Made by a program: the position numbers and the translations under genes. Below the pieces are notes generated by a model. It worked only from the letters and a program-made list of their open reading frames with translations, was not told where the DNA came from and made no database searches. DNA of 64,000 nt, from assembly GCF_002994745.2 (NCBI RefSeq), contig NC_037091.1:29766289-29830288 (forward strand), written 5' to 3'. Origin of the DNA: Rosa chinensis. Lineage: Eukaryota > Streptophyta > Magnoliopsida > Rosales > Rosaceae. Shown in pieces: positions 48,817-61,878 of this stretch; the stretch's first letter is position 1, and the number at the start of each line of letters is the position of its first letter.

Positions 48817-51800
48817 TCAAGTAAACTCATCGACAAACAGCAGTGGGTACTTCGCCCTCATGTCAGACTCTAACTCCCATGACGCATCACCCTCATCATG
48901 ATGACTCCACAACACCTTAACCAAAACAACCTCCTTCCTACGAAGCCTCTTCGTGGACCTATACAAGATACGAACAGGTTCAACGACGAAGGTCACATCT
49001 GGATTCACCTCAATAGTACCATGATCAATCACATGGGACTCATCTCGGATGTACCTCTTGAGCATGGACATATGGAAGACATTGTGTACGCCGGACATGC
49101 TAACTGGTAAAGCAAGCCGATACGCCAAGTCTCTGACCCTTTCTAAAATCTCAAAGGGTCCAACATATCTCGGTGCCAACTTCCCCTTCTTGCTAAATCT
49201 CACCACACATTTCATAGGTGAGACTTTCAAGAATACATGATCACCCACCACAAACTCCAACGGTCTCCTCTTCAGATCGGCATAGCTCTTCTGTCTACTC
49301 TGTGCGGTACGGATCCTGTCTCGAATGGTGGTGACCTTCTCTGTAGTCTCCTGAACAAGCGCAGGACCTAAGAGCTCCTACTCTCCAACATCCGCCCAAC
49401 AGATTGGAGTCCTACATGACCTACTATAAAGTGCCTCGTATGGAGCCATACCGATGCTGGAGTGATAACTGTTGTTGTAGGCAAACTCTACCAATGGCAG
49501 ATGATTCGCCTAACTTCCCTTGAAGTCCAAAACACATGCTCTAAGCATATCCTCCATCACCTGGTTCACCCTCTCGGTCTGCCCATCTGTTTGTGGATGA
49601 AATGCAGTGTTCATAGCCAAAGATGTGCCGAAAGCCTTATGGAATCTACGCCAAAATTCCGAAGTGAAACGAGCATCCCGATCAGAGGCAATCATTACAG
49701 GCACACCATGAAGCTTCACTATCTCATCAAGATACAACTTACACAACGCATCACCTGAGTAAGTCTTCGCCACAGGAAGAAAGTCTGTTGACTTTGTCAA
49801 TAGGTCAACTATCACCCAAATAGAGTCATAACTTTGTTTGGATCTAGGCAATCCGGTCACAAAGTCCATGGAGATCTCTTCCCATTTCCATACTGGAATT
49901 GGCAAAGGTTTCAACATCCCTGCAGGCCTCTGATGCTCTGCCTTCACCCGCTGACATGTAAGGCACCTGGATACATACTTAGCCACATCCCTCTTCATCC
50001 CTATCCACCAAAATTATCTTCGTAGATCCATATACATCTTGGTACTCCTTAGGTGTACTGTATATCGAGAACGATGTGCTTCCCACATGACCTCCTCCTT
50101 GAGATTATCACCGCTCGGGACATACAATTTCAATCGAAATTTCAATCCACCATCAGCTCCAACTGTCCACTCTGAGGGACCTTCCTCGTCGGCATCAAGA
50201 ATCATCTCAGAAATCATCATTTGAGCGAACTCATCATGTGTCTGACTCTGAATGATCCTGGAAATTAAGGTCGGCTGTAAAGTGATACTACCGAGAAAGA
50301 TTCTTTGTCCTTCTCTTGTGGGCATAAGGTCAAACTCAAATACAGTCTTCAACATGAGCCACTCTTGGACCATAAGTGATGCTATGATCCCTTGGGGTTT
50401 CCTGCTTAAAGCATCTGCCACTACATTGGCCTTTCCGGGATGATACTCCAAGGGTGAAATCATAGTCTTTGATGAGCTCCATCCATCTTCTCTGCCTCAT
50501 GTTCAACTCCTTTTGGGAGAATAGATACTTCAAACTCTTATGATCAGAAAAGAGTTCGAACTTCTCACCATAAAGATAATGCCTCCAAATCTTCAAGGTA
50601 AAAACCACTGTAGCTAGCTCTAGATCATGAGTGGGTTAGTTTTGCTCATGCACCTTCAACTATCTAGAGCCGTAAGCAACAACCTTACCATGCTGCATCA
50701 ACACACAGCCCAAACCCTGATGAGAAGCATCACTATAAATAACTAAACCACAGCCACAAGATGGAATAGTCAACACTGGGGCTGTAGTCAATCTAGTCTT
50801 CAGCTCATTGAAGACCTTCTCACATTCATCCGTCCGCACAAACTGAGTGTCTTTCCTTGTCAACTTGGTCAAAGCCGAAGCAATACCAGAAAACCCCTCA
50901 ATGAATCGTCTGTAGTACCCTGCCAATCCAAGGAAACTACAGATCTCTGTAACGGTAGTGGGGCGACTCCAACCCATCACTGCTTCAACCTTCGAAGGAT
51001 CCACAGAAACTCCGTCATTCGAAACTACATGACCAAGGAACTTGACCTCCTTTTGCCAAAATTCCCACTTCTCAAACTTTGCATACAACTTTTCTCTTCT
51101 CAAAATCTGTAGCACAATCGGTAAATGCTTCTCATGCTCGTCGGACAACTTTGAATAAATCAAGATGTCATCAACGAACACGACCACACACTGATCTAAG
51201 TAAGGACTAAACATGCGGTTCATCAAGTCCATGAATGTTGCAGGTGCATTGGTTAGACCAAAATGCATGATAAGAAATTCATAATGCCCATACCTGGTCC
51301 TGAAAGCCGTCTTAGGAATATCCTCATCCTTCACCCTCAACTAGTGATATCCAGATCTCAAATCAATTTTGGAGAACACCGTAGCCTCCCTAAACTGATC
51401 GAACAAGTCATCAATTCTAAGCAAGGGATACCTGTTCTTGATGGTCACCTTGTTTAGCTGTCGATAATCCACACATAGTCGGAGTGAATTATCCTTCTTC
51501 TTCACAAACAACACTGGTGCGCCGCAAGTAGAAACACTAGCCCGAATGAACCCTTGTGCAAGTAATCCCTCAATTTGAATCTTCAACTCCTGAAGTTCTG
51601 CTGGAGCCATCCGATAAAATGCTTTCGATACAGGTGCAGTACCTGGTATCACATCAATGGAGAAGTCCATTACCCTTTTCGAAGGTAACCTCGGTATCTC
51701 CTAGAACACATCTCCATACTCTGAAACTACAGGAATCCTTGCAATCACTAAAGTACTACTCCCTGATTCAATGTGTGCCAAGATTCTCGCCCTCATGGCA

Positions 51801-52305
51801 ATGTCAGATCTCAGGCAACGATAATGAAACACTGGTTGCCCAGGGGCATGGAAAGACACAATCATTCTAAAACAATCAATCACTGCATAGTTTGGACTCA
51901 ACCAATCCAAACCTAAAATCACATCATACGTGTGATCCAGAATCACAATTAAATATGTAGTGAACTACCACAAATTACAATAGGGCAATCATCACAAAAC
52001 ACACTAAGCTCAAGAGAGACGCAAAGAGGCGATGTAGCACACAAAGATCTAGTCAGCGGTATAGCAGTCAAACCCAAAACATCTACCAAAGAACTAGATA
52101 TGAAAGGGTGGGAGGCTCCCAACCGATTATTGTCCCTCGCCAACACTAACAGACGAGCGGGATCAATAACCACAACCTCAGGTGGGACAGGCAGCTCAAC
52201 AAAAGGCGCCTCCACCTCTTCTTCATAGACTTCAACATGTAGAATCTCGCCTCTACCTCTGGGTCTACCTCGACCCCTATCTTCTCTGCCTCCCACAATA
52301 TCCAT
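48817..52305 (-). pseudogene. Gypsy polyprotein remnant (protease, RT, RNase H, integrase, chromodomain)
   Basis: Order on the minus strand: basic N-terminal stretch (52305-52240), protease (ASHPFISSSLVDVLGL; YDVILGLDWLSPNYAVID), RT start (51670-51341: [18 protein letters not shown]), RT palm with [11 protein letters not shown] and RNase H (51340-50660), [20 protein letters not shown] (50608-50336), [13 protein letters not shown] (50463-50014), integrase core (49998-49510: SDRDARFTSEFW, FHPQTDGQTERVNQ) and C-terminal domain with GDHVFLKVSP and chromodomain VKVLWSHHDEGDASWELES (49260-48817). At least six stops or frame changes break it. Confidence 0.9.
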
Positions 52306-52543
52306 TCCCTAAGGAGCATAGCATAAGTCAAATACAAGTCCATATTAACCAAGTAACTAACACATTGAGGGTAATTCAAATTCTTAATATGTCCTAATGT
52401 CCTAGACAACTACTAACACTTTCACATACCCAATGACATTGTCAATACCAAAGAGCACACGATGGGGATCCGCTGCAGACGGACCATCACTCGGAAGGTA
52501 TTAACATATCACCAAATATGTACCTTACGCTCTAATACCAAAC

Positions 52544-53445
52544 TGTCACGCCTTGAACTTTGAATAACAAATTCAAATATGAAACATGAATAATAACCAA
52601 TGCAAATAACATCCTGAAATTTTTTTTTTCTTAACCAGCGTCTCACAAACTATAATACAAACCTCGTAGCAAACTATCTCTCGAGTCAATTATTACAATA
52701 CCAACATAGATAAAAAAGTTACACTCAAAAGAGTCTATAAAACACACTAAAATGGACCAAGTACTGGTCTCAACCCTGCTACCCTACTCAGCTCACTCTC
52801 CACCTTGATTATCCTGACTGTAGGATCATCCGCTACACCGTTTGAATAGTGTACCGGGATTGCAACAACACAAAACCCGGTAAGCTTTAGGAAAGCTCGT
52901 GTGAGTAAATAAGAAATGAAAGGTTGATTTATTAAACCACAATTCTTTTAATTCAAGTAAATCAATCCAACAATCTGAACACACACAACAACCCTAACAA
53001 TTTAATCACCAACCCCACTCATGTGGCACAAAGTACTCACAATGCAATAACCTAGTTACCACCATGACCGTACTCCCACAACAGACTAGAGCTCTATCTG
53101 AATCATTACCTTTCACCTTGGCCCAGGTGCAAGCATCCGATATACTTCTGTTAATACTATAACCGTTGACTTTGGGCATTTCTGCCCGCAGAACAAAAAT
53201 ACTTCGTTAATCACAATGATAACCGTCGAACTTTGGACATTTCAGTCCGCAGAACAAAATATAAACAGAATCCCACCCGATTCACAATATCACGTCTCCA
53301 CCCAAATCATACTCACAACAATACCAATTATCATAATAATCATGGCAAATAAATCTTTCATTCAAGTATATAAACGAAATCACATAAAAAAAAAAATAAA
53401 AAAAACCACATATTTCAATGTTACATCATTCCGTATAAAGTCACG

Positions 53446-53485
<40 letters not shown>

Positions 53486-54921
53486 CGTAATCATCCACTC
53501 AGGAATGACCACTAATACCAACTATAGTTCACACGTATTAAAATCAAGAAATTCATTTTTTTATATACTTTAAATCTCATTTTCTTAAAACCATTTTCTC
53601 ACACATAACAATTAATTGTGCAATAAGGAAATTCGGTTTGTAAATGAACCATGTGAGATTTACTCACCTCCGATCCCGCTGCGTCTTCTCAACAGCTTAA
53701 AATACGGTTCACAATCGTCCGGCAACTCAAACCGTCAATCATCTAACCGAATACGATAATTAACTTAGCGTACAATTCAAAAACGCACTTATATGAAGAT
53801 CCAATGGTCGGATCTTCACAAGTGACCACACAAAGTCATCAGGACAGTCCTACGATCATCATCAAACTACAAGTCTAACGGACGGTCCAATCTTCACATA
53901 TCACAAATTGAACGATTGAAATCGATTGAAATTGTAAAATTCATAACTTAATCATACGATCTCCAAAATTCACATGCTATACATCGAAATGATGGTATCA
54001 ACATGTAGAACATAAAAATGGGCAGAAACTGCCCTTGGGACCCCGGAAGGTTGCCGGAAAAGGCCATCGGAGATAGTGGCAGAGCCGACGCCGGACACCG
54101 CCAATGGAGTCGGGGCCGGGCTGCTCCCCTTCATTTCATCATTTTGAGCAACTTTCATAACTAGCATGAAGTCAGAAAATGACGCAAAGATATCGAAAAT
54201 ACCTGAAATCAGTTGGTTCGGCCGAAATATTTCCAGTTTTCCGACGATCCTCCGTTCAATGTGAAATCCATCGCTTCGGGTCCGGTTCTTCTTGGAGCGT
54301 GATCAAGAGCTTGAGGCAAGTTCAACCAATCAAGAAACTCGAGTTTTGGTGGCCGGAGCTAGGAGAAATCTAGATTGGAACCCAAATCAGCCTCTAACCG
54401 AAAACGTGCTCCCGCCGTCGCTACAGGCCGTGCCGCCGCTCAAGGCTTCCACTGGCAGCTGCGAAAGGACGAGATGAAGCCGTGGGAGGTGGTTTGGTGT
54501 GGTTTGGTGCATGGCCGGAGGAGGGAGAGAGAGAGAGAGTGAAAAACTATGCGGCTGCCAAAAATGGAAACCCTAGCTATTTTTGGAAATTCCCAAAAAT
54601 AGCTAGGTATATATACCTAAAATGGGAACCTTTTCAAACGCAATAACTTTTTCGTACGAACTCCGATTCTTGCGTTCCACATATGCACAAACTCGTATCG
54701 ACGAGCTCTGCAACTTTCGTAAATGAAGTTTTCCCAATTTCCGTAAGTATAAAAAGTCGATTTTAGTGACCCCCCTAAATAATGTTTGTTTCGAAAATAA
54801 ACTCATTCGAAACCAAATTTCTCATACAATGACATACGAATCATGCCCACAATTCATATTTCATATAATTGAACAAATATCAAATTACAAAATATTTAAC
54901 TGAGAATTTTGGGTCTTCACA
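52544..54921 (-). repeat. 5' LTR of the gypsy element
   Basis: 2378 bp, closely matching 46363-48799 throughout. It has two minisatellite units (about 53158-53265) and a TA run (53450-53480) that is much shorter in the 3' copy. The conserved module is at about 54640-54762. Confidence 0.9.
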
Positions 54922-55499
54922 ATACAATCTTAAGTCACCTCAACCTAAACAAAGATACGCACATAACTCACACCTACAACCATCAATTTCATATCCTTCC
55001 ATATCATACTTAGATAAGACAATTCGTGACTAAAACCTCATGCTCAGATTCTTAACCTAGTATCCAATTACATAAATTCCAATCAAACAAGACTTTCTCA
55101 AGCAATGTTTGATACCATTCTAACGCATTACGACGAATTCCAAAATCACACTCATTCCCTCTCCACTAGAAGCCTTTGTCACCAACATGACATCAAAAGT
55201 GAAAATCAATGAATCACCTTCCTATCCTCACCACAGAGTACAATTCGTCACCACTATGACCTTTAAGATAAATCAAACCATCAACAGATAAATCCAAGAA
55301 GAAAACAAGGCAATCATAATTCAAAACAAAGTGAAATAATTCATAGTAACTCCTGCGTATAGTTTTAGTTCAGGAGGTTACATTAAAACAAACAATTCAA
55401 GTCATCGAAATCATCACAACCCCATACTCGGACATATATAGGTAGCTCCGACCATCGCAGCAGTCCTTTCGATCATTGTTAACTTAATAACAATTCAAC

Positions 55500-55740
55500 T
55501 CCTCTACAGAGCAGTCATCACACTAATTATCACACGGATAACCATCATCGCACTGATCATCACATAGATTTTGTCAGTCATCACACAAATAGCAATTATC
55601 CAACAGATCATCACACAGATTTTGCTGGTTATCACACAGATAGCCATCATCGTATTGATCATCACACAAATATTGTCGGTCATCACATAGATAGCAATCA
55701 TCACAAAGATTCATCACATTGATGTCATTGATTCATTACA
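55500..55740. repeat. Minisatellite in the outer solo LTR
   Basis: Imperfect units built on gatcatcacacagattttg followed by ggttatcacacagatagc and catcatcg, repeated about three to four times. It lies in the same part of the LTR as the repeat array of the inserted gypsy family, upstream of catccactcaggaatg. Confidence 0.75.
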
Positions 55741-57676
55741 TAGATATTCCTACATAAGCTACCATATCTTCAATCTCAATTAAGACAGTCATACTAGACT
55801 CATGGTATCTCAACACATGAAATTCTACAATCACAACTCAATACACAATTTCACCATTCTCAAGCAATAATGAACTCATTTTCAAATATTGTTCAGATCA
55901 CAACGAAGCCACCAATACATATATATTTCACATAAATATATATATATATATATATATATACGTAGTCATCCACTCAGGAATGCCACTAATACCAATAGTT
56001 AACCTAATAACTCCAAGACAATATGGTAATTATGCTCATAACGAATATCGTGAGATTTACTCACTTCTGAATCCTGCTGCTTCTTCACACGCTAACCAAG
56101 ATAGGCACAAATCGCCACAATCCGCTCAACATAAGCCTGTCAAGTACCTAAACACATATTGTCTCGATTCAGTGCACGAATTACAAAGTGATTAAAGTCT
56201 GAACCTCTGTTTTGAACTAAAACCACCAAAATGATGCTAATCGAGGTGAAACCACATCCGAGACCACCCAAAGTCTCCGGAATACTTCTACGATCGATAT
56301 GTCAAAACCACAAACCGATCGAACACTCGAATCCTCACGGATCGAATAATTGAACGGTTCGAAACCGTAAAAATCATAACATACTCATTCAATCTCCAAA
56401 AATTGCAATCTATATATCGAAATGCTCGTATCGATGAGTAGATCACAATGAGGAGCAGAAACTGCCCTTGAGGTGGCTGGAACCTACCAAAAAAACACCA
56501 CCACAGTGGCGGCACCGCCGCCGGCCCAAAGTTGGAATTTGGCCAAACTTCCTTAATAAAAAGATCTTCATCTCAACTCGAATTACAACTTTCCCAACTA
56601 CATCAAAGTAAAATTATAAGCCAATTGATCGAATTTTACCTTAGAACAAATTGGAGCTGATTGAACCCTAGATCTTTAAAGCTTCAATTCGTCCTCCACA
56701 AGTTAAATCGCTGCAAGCCACCTTGGGAGAAACCTTCCCCAGCCTCTGGGCTACAAAACCCCTCCAGAAACACTAGCTATGGTGGCCGGAGGAGGAAGAA
56801 CTAACAATGGCAATTTTAGCTCTGCTGTGGCTTCTTCTCATCAACGATTCTCCTTCCACAGCTCGAATCTTGGTGAATTTCTTCCACAGACTTGTAGAGG
56901 AGATCGAGGCGAAGAAAACTCACTTTGTTTGAAGTCCTATGGTGGTTGGACGGTGGAGAACGAGGCCGGCGAAGGGAAGAGCTGCGCGTGGGCTCAAGGA
57001 GAGAGGAGAGAGAAAATATTTCCAAAAAGGGAAATTCTGATATTTTTCGGAAATTTTCCTATTTAACCAAAATGGAAACTTTTTCCAATGGCCATAACTT
57101 CTTCATACGAACTCCGAATTTTCATTCCGCATGTCTACGAACTCGTATCGATGCGCTCTACAACTTTCGTGAAATAAATTTTTGGAGAAACCCAAGTATA
57201 AAAAGTCAACCCTTGCCCCCCCTAAAACCATACTTTTCGAATAAAAGTTCGTCCAAAACACTTCTGCCTCATCCACAAACCACGAAATCGTCAACAACCA
57301 CTAATTAAATTCTGAAAAATCCTCGAAAAATAATAATGAATTTTCTGGGTACTACAGCGAGGGATTTAGGAAAGTGGCGAGGGGTTGGGCTCAGAGAGAG
57401 AGCTTGGTGGTGGTTATGGTGGTTTGGGTGTGAAGAAGAAGGGTTATTTTGGACAATTTACAAGTTGCATGGCCTACAAATGCTGAGGTGGTCTGGCTTG
57501 GAGTGCCACATTAGCAACATAACAGTCCAACTTGACGGAATCTTAATGGCGAGGATTTATTAGATGAAAATTGTGACCTCAGGGACTTTTCAGATTAAAT
57601 TAGAATGTCAGAGACTGAAATGAGGATGATGGCATACTTCAAGGACTAAACAGTATTTTTTCCTTTATTTTATTTT

Positions 57677-58817
57677 GGGGTCTTTTATCAACGGTTTTGA
57701 ATTGTGCCCATTCTAGATTCAAGGTTCTTGGTGTTGGTTGGTTGGAGTTGGGTGGTTTGTAGGATTTTAGTGAAGTTTTGGCCTATTTGGTAGATTTAGG
57801 GTGATATGCTTTGATTTAGTGCTCTTGTTTTTAATGGTGATGGCTCTATTTATTGGTGGAGGCAACATTGCTTCTATGTTTGAGTTCCGTGGTATTAGGG
57901 TGGCAGCCCTCTATCTCATTCTTTAATTCGTATCATTGGTGGAGGTGGTCGCTTGGTTTTACTCGAGATGATTTGGCCTTTAGACATTTCTTGAGGTTAC
58001 ACTAGAGTGCGACATATGGTAGGAGGTTAGGTATTGAGTTGCTCAGTCCTTTGGTGGTTGGAATTGGTATTTAGTGTGGGAGATCAACTAGTTCATTCTT
58101 TAGTTAGTTTTAGTGGTGATGGTGATGCTTGCTTGGTTTAGCGGTTTTTGGTGGTGTGACTCACGATGGGGTATGTTCACGTTCTAGTGTAGTAGATTTC
58201 GTTTCCATTTTGTGTTTCTTGGATTAGTATGTATCGTGACTTGGGTTTGGGGGTCAATATTGCTTTATAATCCCTAAGCTACAAGATTGTAGATTTCAGG
58301 TTGGCCAATCTTGGACTTGTTTATATTACCACTGGTCACTGCTTTGATTCTTGTGATTTAGGTAGGGCCACTACTATGTTATGCACCCTAAGTATGGTCA
58401 TGCACTTTGTGATTTGTGAAACACTAATTAGGGCTGCATCACAAAATTGTATCACTTAGCCAAGATCAGGCTTGTTTTCATACAACCTAACTATGTGATA
58501 TGTCTTTCAATGTACTTTTGAATATGAGATAAAATTGCTCGTCCCTAATCCAATGTTTAAATACTTATCTTTGTAGAAGTGTCACAGAAAGCAATAGGTC
58601 ATAAATTTACTTTTTATTAATTATATCTAGTTCCATGATATACTTTTTGTTCTTTGATTGTTTTAGCAATCCACCCTTATCCACAAGCAATTAGTCCTCA
58701 TTTGTTTCTATAAATTACTCTTTGGCTGATTAACCTTGGCTGCAATGATAATTCCAAGTAGCCGTAAAGATAGTCACTTGTTATGTTTTATCTTTATCTT
58801 CCACTACTATTTATATT
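57677..58817. other. Non-coding GT-rich DNA
   Basis: About 1.1 kb rich in ggtggt and ttggtt with no recognised gene. With 44270-44645 on the other side of the Mutator-like element it forms the host DNA of that insertion. It could be the 5' part of an old LINE, but nothing decisive is visible. Confidence 0.35.
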
Positions 58818-58833
58818 AGACTAGGATACACTT

Positions 58834-59692
58834 TTTTTAACAAAGATATTGATATCATTAAAATCAATAGCTAGGACTGAATAGAGTCTCTACATATGCT
58901 TAAACAAGAATCCAGTGAGAAAATTCAGAGAAACTTATCTAAGCTAGCCAATGCTACTCATTATGGTTTAAAGGGGTGCTCGCTTTTAAGCATGCCTAAT
59001 TCAGCAAGAAAAACCCTCGCTCTATAAGGAAAAATCAATCATCTAGCTCTTACCTGCCAGTACTCAATTGTGGTACAATAAAAAAATTAAGAATATCTGA
59101 GAAAGCTTATAGAATATATCCCTACTAAAAAAGGCTTATCACCTACACAATAAGTAATAAATGAGGGCGGCAAAACACCCTCCTTAAAAGCCTAGATGAC
59201 AGGCCCAAATAACCAGACCTTGAGCCCAGGCCCAAGTAAGATCATGCTAGTAGAATAACTTGGACCCTGTGTCTTCTGCCACCATATCATCATTGCCGTC
59301 TCTAGTGGCCATCTCATCTAGCACATCGTTGCCAACCCAATCTTTAAAGCAGCAACGATCTTCAAGCAGAGACATCGCTGACAACTCAATGCCCTAGCCA
59401 GCAATCGAACGCCGCCAGCAATCAAACGAAGCAGTCCTGACACCTATTGCACTACGTCCCTGCAGCCGTCTCTTCAAACAATAACTGTCGATCAATGCTC
59501 ACACTCACTGGATAACCCACGATCGACTCCACCCCAAGTTGAAATCGGCTGGACATGCAAACTAAAGCTTCAATCCTTAGAAGAAAATCTAAAGTCAAGC
59601 ATTGATAAGCATGATGGGATCTAATTTGACGAATACCTCCAAAGCCGCTGTGTAACTCAAAAACCTAGATTCTATTACAAAGAATGGAGGTC
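58834..59692 (-). mobile_element. Non-autonomous retroposon, second copy of the 12.2-kb type
   Basis: Flanking repeats agactaggatacactt (58818-58833) and agattagaatacactt (59693-59708) differ by two transitions. A short T-run after the left flank is the 3' tail. Blocks such as ggaaaaatcaatcatctagc and caattgtggtacaa align with 12360-12415 of the element at 12188. No intact coding frame. Confidence 0.75.
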
Positions 59693-59708
59693 AGATTAGA
59701 ATACACTT

Positions 59709-60900
59709 GAATCTACTTATAATTATTTGACAAAAAATATCTATTTGAAATTAAACTAGATATGATGATAATCATTCAGTTCTGAATATTCTCTATATTT
59801 TCTATTCCTCCTAGTGGAATACAAATTTACTCAGGAACTAGATTATTTTTGTTGTGTCATACGTAACTTGTTCATTGTGTGTGATATCATCAATTTATTC
59901 ATAGAAGTGACATTGTCAATTAAAAAAAATAATCTGTAAAAAATTATATCAATATAGATAACATTCATTTCCCTTGTCACTCTATAAATTATATTAGCGA
60001 GAAATATGATAGTCATTGCAACTTTCTAAAGTTGTTTTGATCTCATTTTCATAGTTTGGTCTTCTATGATAAATAAATTATTCTTCTTCTTTCATTAGAT
60101 GTGGAAAAATTTTGGTGTTTCAATAGAGACTTCAATGGGCTAGAGTAGATCCATTTTGCCTTATCAACCTAAAAGAAACTTCAAATACATGCCTAGATCA
60201 TTTGTATTGTATACAAACACACTTTTAGAGTGTTAAATCCAAAGTCAAGAGGGAATCAACCCACTTCTTATGCTGAGGTCTCTAAACAATTACTTACTGG
60301 AAAACGGAGTGATCAAGTGATGACAGCCAGAAGGTGGCTTTAGAAGCATCCATCCTTTAAAGAAAGTTCTTACTTCAAGGCAGCGAAACTGTATCACCGC
60401 TCAAGTGTTGCGTATTAGCTTCCCAAATAGTTACAGATAGAAATTTGTTCTAGATTACCTTTGAGACCGTCTCTATGATTATTGTCTAGGTACTTCAATC
60501 GGTCGTCCACGTATGATTTAGGAAAACCTAGGGTATAATGTAATTCATCCACGCACTTCAAGATTCTACTGATGCTTTTGAGGTCTTCGGTGTCGGAAGT
60601 TGAGGGCTTAGGAGGTTTAGTCGGCTTAGGTTGTGGGTTTCGACGCAATTGGCCAATGAAGGGATGACGAAGTTGTCGTTGTCATTGTCGGAAGCTATAT
60701 GTTTTGGGTGGTTAGTCTCGAAGAACTTGACCTATCTTTGGAAATTCCAGTGACTTGACGACCTCAGCTGTGGTGCATAGAGGGTTTAAGAAGTAGCGCA
60801 GAGCATTAATGTGGGTTTCTGAAGTTGAATGGAGCTTGAGATTGTGGAGCCTTGTGAGCATTTTGGATATAAGCAAAGTGGAATGGTTCTAGTTGGAGGA
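59709..60900. other. AT-rich DNA with one unassigned open frame
   Basis: No recognised gene. On the minus strand, 60648-60415 encodes about 76 residues after a Pro/Lys-rich start, with SRILKCVDELHYTLGFPKSY; upstream frames up to about 60860 continue it with stops. I do not recognise the family; it may be a gene fragment. Confidence 0.3.
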
Positions 60901-60949
60901 GGGTATATAACGTTACTTGGGTGATTTCTCAAAAATGTTGAGGCGTTAT

Positions 60950-61730
60950 ATTTGCAATAGACTATCGTTTTCCACTGAGGAAAAGAAAGTTTCCATAGTT
61001 ACTACTATGCCAATAAGTGTATCAAATGACGGACAATGTCTGTCGTTTGATATATTAATTTTCTGTTGTGTATCTGGCCGCCGTCTATTACGGCATCAGA
61101 CGATGGCTATCCCTTGTCATGTAATCTTCTTCAAGCAATAGATGCAATTTAAGGAACTGTCATCTGAAGTTCCCAACTTTGAAGAATTGGTGACAATCTG
61201 TCGTTTTTAACAAGAAGAAACAACAATAAATGTTGTTGGAAAATAAAAAGAAACAACAGATAAGTGTTGTTGGAAAATAGAAAGAAACAACAGAGAAATG
61301 TTGTTGGGAAATAATCTTGGACAACAGATTTAGACATATATTTGTGGTTTCAATGTCACTTAATTGACAGGGAAACATGTGGTTCTGTTGTTTGAGTATT
61401 TAAATTTTAGCCTTTAATTGACATATATGTTGTCTGAAATAGTTTTCAATGACAGTTTAGTGTTGATTAATATTGTTTTAATCAAGATAAATTTATGACA
61501 TCTGTTGTTTCAAAGAGGTTGCACTACAATAACTTGTACTCATTGTGGTTGAAATGGACTTCTACCTACTGTTTTACTAGATATCTGTTGTTTGAAGCAC
61601 ATTTGGAATATAGATAACTTGCTACTTTTGTTGTTTGATATAGCAAGAAACAACAGATTTTGGTATGGTTTAGTTATTTATTTTCATGTGAGACAACATA
61701 TGTTGTAATCTTCTGTTGGTTGTTAACCAT
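60950..61730. mobile_element. CACTA-like terminal region rich in tgttgtt motifs
   Basis: CACTACAATAA at 61522 fits the start of plant CACTA elements. On both sides are many short motifs aacaacag and ctgttgttt, in both orientations, like CACTA subterminal repeats. Three tandem units of about 34 bp at 61214-61318 are each palindromic (aacaaca-n5-tgttgtt). No opposite terminus was found, so limits are approximate. It abuts the gypsy remnant at about 61730. Confidence 0.45.
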
Positions 61731-61736
61731 ATTGAC

Positions 61737-61835
61737 TTGGTCAAGATATTGTGGAGTCACTATGACGAGGGTGATGCATCATGGGAGTTGGAGTCGGATA
61801 TGAGAGCGAAATATCCACAGTTATTTGTCGATTAG
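61737..61835 (+). pseudogene. Chromodomain end of a plus-strand gypsy polyprotein
   Basis: Encodes LVKILWSHYDEGDASWELES and then DMRAKYPQLFVD and a stop, nearly the same as the C-terminus of the element at 46363-54921. Everything upstream is missing, cut off by the CACTA-like sequence. Confidence 0.85.
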
Positions 61836-61878
61836 TGTGCTTGAATTTTGAGATGAAATTCCTTGAAGAAGGATAGAC

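Larger units (their letters stand above)
46363..54921 (-). mobile_element. Chromodomain Ty3/gypsy (Tekay/Del-type) element with both LTRs
   Basis: LTRs at 46363-48799 and 52544-54921, target duplication ataca at 46358-46362 and 54922-54926. The primer binding site tggtattagagc (minus strand of 52529-52540) matches initiator Met-tRNA with one change, and the purine tract taaggagggtaga lies at 48801-48814. The internal region is only 3.74 kb: it goes from a short N-terminal stretch (RGRGRPRGRG) almost directly into protease, so most of gag is deleted. The last LTR base pairs are TA rather than CA in the 3' copy. Pol has stops, so it cannot move on its own. Confidence 0.92.
45898..57356. mobile_element. 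Solo LTR (about 2.9 kb net) split by a gypsy element
   Basis: Starts TGTCACGCACTC and ends GGGTACTACA, with target duplication gcgag at 45893-45897 and 57357-57361. After removing 46363-54921 and one 5-bp duplication, about 2895 bp remain with no polyprotein. It shares with the inserted element's LTR the segment catccactcaggaatg, the conserved module (57085-57215) and the general layout, so the two families are related. Confidence 0.85.
44660..57663. mobile_element. Mutator-like element with captured sequence, later invaded by LTR elements
   Basis: Inverted ends of about 130 bp: gggctaaatactgtttagtc at 44660 and its complement at the right end (ggaaaaaatactgtttagtc read from 57663). A 9-bp direct repeat tttatttta lies at 44651-44659 and 57664-57672, the size made by Mutator transposases. 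Without the LTR insertions the element is about 1.54 kb (44660-45897 plus 57362-57663). No transposase is present. The interior holds a GGT/GTG-rich part and the open frame at 44939-45403. Confidence 0.75.
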
